Source: Amycolatopsis dendrobii (lineage in GTDB: Bacteria; Actinomycetota; Actinomycetes; Mycobacteriales; Pseudonocardiaceae). Taken from it: a DNA stretch of 64,000 bases. Shown in pieces: positions 61,411 to 64,000 of the stretch. Both the position numbers and the translations under genes were made by a program. Each line of letters begins with the position of its first letter. Within the stretch, counting starts at the first letter, position 1. The DNA lies in NCBI RefSeq assembly GCF_014145675.1, contig NZ_JACGZW010000002.1, positions 248,001 to 312,000 of the forward strand, written 5' to 3'. A model generated the notes under the pieces. It made no database searches. It was not told the origin of the DNA and was given only the letters and a program-made list of their open reading frames with translations.

Positions 61411-62546
61411 GCGGCGTCCGTCCGCAGCGTGGCCGACACGCGGTAGCCGCCGTCCGGCAGCGCGCCGGTTTCGAGCTTGCCGTGGTACATCGCGACGCGC
61501 TGGGCCATGCCGGTGAGCCCCCGCCCGGACCCGGGCAGTCCGGCCTCGACCGGTTGCCGTCCGCCGGAGTTCGTCACCTCGACGTGGATTTCCGGACCGG
61601 CGAAGACGACCCGGACCCGGCCGGTCGCGTCAGGCGGCGCGTGTTTGAGCATGTTGGTCAAGGCCTCCTGGACGATGCGGTACGCCTGAAGCGCGACTCC
61701 GGCGGGCAGGTCGGCGATGTCGCCGTCGACTTCGAGTGTGATGTCGCGGCCGGACTGCGCGACGAGCGTGCGCAACTGGTCGAGCGTCGGCTGCGGAGCG
61801 CGTGCGGGTTCGCCAGCATGCATCACTTCTAACAGCCGCCGCAGTTCGGCGAGCGCGGAACGGCCGGTTTTGCTGATGGTGTCGAGCGTACGGTCGACAG
61901 CGTCGGGATCGTGATGGCGTGCGAGCTTCGCTCCTTCGGCGTTCAGGACGATCACGCTCATGCTGTGTGCGAGTACGTCGTGAAGCTCTCTCGCGATCCG
62001 TGTGCGCTCTTCAGCGACTGAAGCGCGACTGCGGGCTTGTTCCTCGGACGCCGCCAGTTCCGCTCTTAACCGTTCTTCTTCGGCGAGGTGTTCCTTCGTG
62101 CGGAAGAACGCACCGAGCGCCCAGGCTGCCAGGTACAGCGGCAGTGCGCCGAAGATGGTGAGCGTCGGGTTCAGGGTGTTGGTGCCCCAGGTGAATCCCC
62201 AGAAGGCGTCCAGCCCGACGACAGCAACCGCGAAGCCAATGAACCATCTGTCGCCGGCTTTGACGAGCGTGTACAGCATGACTGCCATCGCGAGGTCGCT
62301 GCGGCCGCGGTCGTATGCCCACACTTCGTTTGTGTAGACGATTGCTACGCCGATGAGGATCAGGAGCGCGACTGTGCGCGGGAAGCGGCGACGCAGCAAC
62401 AGCGGCAGCAGGAACAGCATCGAAGCCATGCGGATCAGCCACGTCTCTTGATCCGCGATGTTGGGGCCGAAGGCGACGAAGACGGCGTACAGCGGCAAGT
62501 CCAGCAACCAACGCTGCTTGCGTACCCACATCACCAGTCCCCGCAC
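61407..62546 (-). CDS. Sensor histidine kinase, HisKA_3 type
   Basis: This 379-residue kinase has about four hydrophobic segments in residues 15-150 (for example LDLPLYAVFVAFG and ASMLFLLPLLLRRR), then the phosphoacceptor motif RIARELHDVLAHSMSVIVLN and the ATPase region (AYRIVQEALTNMLKHAPPDA, GSGRGLTGMAQRVAMYHG). TACGTT 6 nt before GTG 62546 supports that start. The signal is unknown; this architecture often senses envelope stress. Confidence 0.93.
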   Translation of the reverse strand: MRGLVMWVRKQRWLLDLPLYAVFVAFGPNIADQETWLIRMASMLFLLPLLLRRRFPRTVALLILIGVAIVYTNEVWAYDRGRSDLAMAVMLYTLVKAGDRWFIGFAVAVVGLDAFWGFTWGTNTLNPTLTIFGALPLYLAAWALGAFFRTKEHLAEEERLRAELAASEEQARSRASVAEERTRIARELHDVLAHSMSVIVLNAEGAKLARHHDPDAVDRTLDTISKTGRSALAELRRLLEVMHAGEPARAPQPTLDQLRTLVAQSGRDITLEVDGDIADLPAGVALQAYRIVQEALTNMLKHAPPDATGRVRVVFAGPEIHVEVTNSGGRQPVEAGLPGSGRGLTGMAQRVAMYHGKLETGALPDGGYRVSATLRTDAA

Positions 62547-62552
62547 GAAACG

Positions 62553-62558
62553 AACGTA
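62553..62558 (-). promoter_or_regulatory. Leaderless-type -10 box of the second histidine kinase
   Basis: TACGTT on the minus strand lies 6 nt before GTG 62546. Confidence 0.4.
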
Positions 62559-62664
62559 ACTCGCGGGCGTCGTCGCGCGCGTCGTTCCGGAGGATGGCTG
62601 TGGTCCTCCGAGCGGACGACTTTTCCCGCCGAACGAGGTGATCCGCGACGACCGAGTCGCTTCC

Positions 62665-62670
62665 TACCGT
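62665..62670 (+). promoter_or_regulatory. Leaderless-type -10 box of the methyltransferase gene
   Basis: TACCGT lies 7 nt before ATG 62678. Confidence 0.45.
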
Positions 62671-62677
62671 CACAAAC

Positions 62678-63283
62678 ATGTCGATTACCAGGGAGTTCTT
62701 CCGGCATCCGATGCGTACCGGCGCGATCGCGGCGAGCTCGGCACGGCTGGCCGGAGTGATGACTGCGGGCCTGGGCGTTGAAAGCGCGCACAGCGTCGTG
62801 GAGCTAGGGCCGGGAACGGGCGTGTTCACCGAAGTACTGCTTCGCATGCTCCAGCGCGACGCGCATTTCACGGCGGTAGAAATCAACACGCACCTCGTGC
62901 AGGAGCTACGTACCCGCTTCCCGTCGTTGCACATTGCGGAAGGCTCTGCGGAACACGTCGCCGCGTACGTGACCATGCCGGTCGACGTGGTCGTCTCCGG
63001 CTTGCCGTGGACAGCTATGCACGCTGCGCCACAGGCCGCGGTACTGAATGCCGTCTGCGAAGTGCTTTCGCCGCAAGGCCGCTTCACCACCTTCGCGTAC
63101 GCGCACACCGCTTGGACGCCGCCAGCGCGTCGCTTCGCACGGTTGCTGCGAAGCCGCTTCGCGGTTGTCGAACGCACCAGTGTGGTTTGGCGGAACCTGC
63201 CGCCGGCGTACGTGTACCGCGCGGCCTTGCCAGTGCGGTCGGGACTGGACCGCTATGGACAGCCTGCTTCAGCCACTTCTTGA
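62678..63283 (+). CDS. SAM-dependent methyltransferase, phospholipid-methyltransferase-like
   Basis: This 201-residue class I methyltransferase has motif I VVELGPGTGVFTEVLLRML and the acidic SAM ligand in FTAVEINTHLVQEL. The N terminus SITREFFRHPMRTGAIAASS matches phosphatidylethanolamine N-methyltransferase-like and rRNA-dimethylase-related proteins of actinobacteria. VVSGLPWTAMHAAPQA replaces the NLPY-type motif. The last 29 bp overlap the following DedA gene. Confidence 0.85.
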   Translation: MSITREFFRHPMRTGAIAASSARLAGVMTAGLGVESAHSVVELGPGTGVFTEVLLRMLQRDAHFTAVEINTHLVQELRTRFPSLHIAEGSAEHVAAYVTMPVDVVVSGLPWTAMHAAPQAAVLNAVCEVLSPQGRFTTFAYAHTAWTPPARRFARLLRSRFAVVERTSVVWRNLPPAYVYRAALPVRSGLDRYGQPASATS

Positions 63284-63761
63284 CGCTCCCGCGCCGCTCG
63301 TCTACCTGATCTGCGCACTGGTGATCATGGCCGAGACAGCGCTGTTGCCCGGCATCGTGCTGCCGACGCTGTCCACCTTGCTGCTCATGGGGTTCCTTGT
63401 GCAACGAGGGACTTTACAGCTGTGGCCAGCGCTCGCAGTCTGTGTCGCATCGGCGTTAGCGGGGGACCAGCTCGCGTACTGGGAGGGACGACTGTGGGGT
63501 CCGAAGCTGCGACGGTCGCGCGTAGGGCAACGGATCGGCGAAGCGAAGTGGGACAAGGCTGAAGCGACCGTCGCGCGTTATGGCGTGCCCGCAGTCGTTC
63601 TAGGGCGGTGCCTCGCGGGCGTACGCACTCTCGTGCCGCGCGTCGCCGGTTCCGCCGGACTGTCGTACCGACGCTTCTTCGTCGGAAGCCTGTGTGCGGC
63701 ACTGCTGTGGGCGGGCGTGGAGCTGACGATGGGTCAGGTCACCGGGTGGGTCGCGCCTTGA
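63255..63761 (+). CDS. DedA-family membrane protein
   Basis: This 168-residue protein of the DedA/VTT superfamily probably acts as a lipid (undecaprenyl phosphate) flippase-type transporter. Features: MAETALLPGIVLPTLSTLLL at the first re-entrant segment, AGDQLAYWEGRLWGPKLRRS (the conserved G-x-x-x-G/YxxGR context), and GRCLAGVRTLVPRVAGSAGLSYRRFF with the essential arginines. ATG 63255 starts inside the methyltransferase gene. The 3' end overlaps the convergent next gene by 23 bp. Confidence 0.9.
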   Translation: MDSLLQPLLDAPAPLVYLICALVIMAETALLPGIVLPTLSTLLLMGFLVQRGTLQLWPALAVCVASALAGDQLAYWEGRLWGPKLRRSRVGQRIGEAKWDKAEATVARYGVPAVVLGRCLAGVRTLVPRVAGSAGLSYRRFFVGSLCAALLWAGVELTMGQVTGWVAP

Positions 63762-64000
63762 GCAGTTCCGCTGTCGAAGCGTCGGCGGGCAGGAAGGTCT
63801 CGAGGCTCAGCTCCGCGACCGTGACGTCGACCGCGGTGGCGAACTGCGTGATCGCGGTGAGCAGTCGCAGTTCGCCCGCTGAACTGGACACTTGCAGCGG
63901 CACGGCGAAGCCGAGATGGTCGCCGGACGGTTCGCCGGGCGACGGCAGGTAGCCGGTGAGTTCGTCCAGCAACGCCTGATGTCGCGGATCAGGTCCGTGC
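63739..64000 (-). CDS. MmyB-like transcriptional regulator (C-terminal part, runs off right edge)
   Basis: About 86 C-terminal residues are visible; the frame stays open to the window edge. The text DELTGYLPSPGEPSGDHLGF, GELRLLTAITQFATAVDVTV and LETFLPADASTAELLKA matches the end of the PAS-like ligand domain found in XRE-type HTH regulators with a MmyB domain. The N-terminal HTH is expected beyond 64000. Confidence 0.75.
   Translation of the reverse strand, partial: HGPDPRHQALLDELTGYLPSPGEPSGDHLGFAVPLQVSSSAGELRLLTAITQFATAVDVTVAELSLETFLPADASTAELLKARPTR

Overview
The window is a high-GC actinobacterial chromosome segment. The closest fit is a Pseudonocardiaceae member such as Amycolatopsis, although the genus is an inference. 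The evidence is GC-rich third codon positions, many GTG starts, numerous leaderless-type promoters, F420-linked enzymes, a resuscitation-promoting factor and a conserved gene order. The order pmt / rsmI / pabB / metG / tatD / rpfB / rsmA / ispE / acyl-AMP ligase / pth / rplY / prs / glmU follows the Mycobacterium tuberculosis Rv1002c-Rv1018c block, with accessory genes inserted.

Region 1 (1-8.3 kb) holds a two-component system cut by the left edge, a TetR/SGNH-hydrolase pair with twin operators, a secreted AA10 lytic polysaccharide monooxygenase with a DasR-like site, an epimerase, and a GAF regulator divergent from an aldehyde dehydrogenase/DUF779 pair. Region 2 (8.4-13.6 kb) is the most unusual locus. 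A small secreted protein is followed by a 1161-residue secreted ALF-repeat/alanine-rich coiled-coil protein with its own C-terminal domain, then two tandem paralogous lipoproteins. This layout suggests a surface effector with lipoprotein partners, possibly toxin and immunity. Region 3 (13.6-19.9 kb) carries a MOSC protein, a secreted GH20 hexosaminidase with a second DasR-like site, propionyl-CoA synthetase, and a Ser/Thr kinase with an N-terminal membrane domain.

Region 4 (20-46 kb) is the conserved core: protein mannosyltransferase, rsmI, pabB, metG, tatD, rpfB, rsmA, ispE, an ABC-F protein, a fatty acyl-AMP ligase, pth and rplY. Inserted in it are a frameshifted beta-propeller gene, a QsdR-type regulator with a quinone oxidoreductase, a GH25-like protein, a PadR-controlled ABC exporter, a repeat-rich intergenic region, an orphan MetN-like ATPase and an orphan Phd-like antitoxin. 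Region 5 (45-51 kb) contains a lipoprotein, a secreted esterase, a TetR gene, two divergent F420-type enzymes and an IS5-family element with a frameshifted transposase, inserted into a hairpin repeat that also occurs upstream of tatD. Region 6 (51-64 kb) carries prs-glmU, a GGDEF protein, tRNA-Gln, a fatty acid desaturase, several regulators and small enzymes, a second two-component system, a methyltransferase, a DedA protein and a partial MmyB-like regulator.

Three signals cut across genes. At least sixteen start codons lie 6-8 nt after a TANNNT box, which suggests leaderless transcripts. Three gene-end hairpins share a fixed frame while their arms covary. The 9-mer CCACAGTGG (either strand) is clearly overrepresented.
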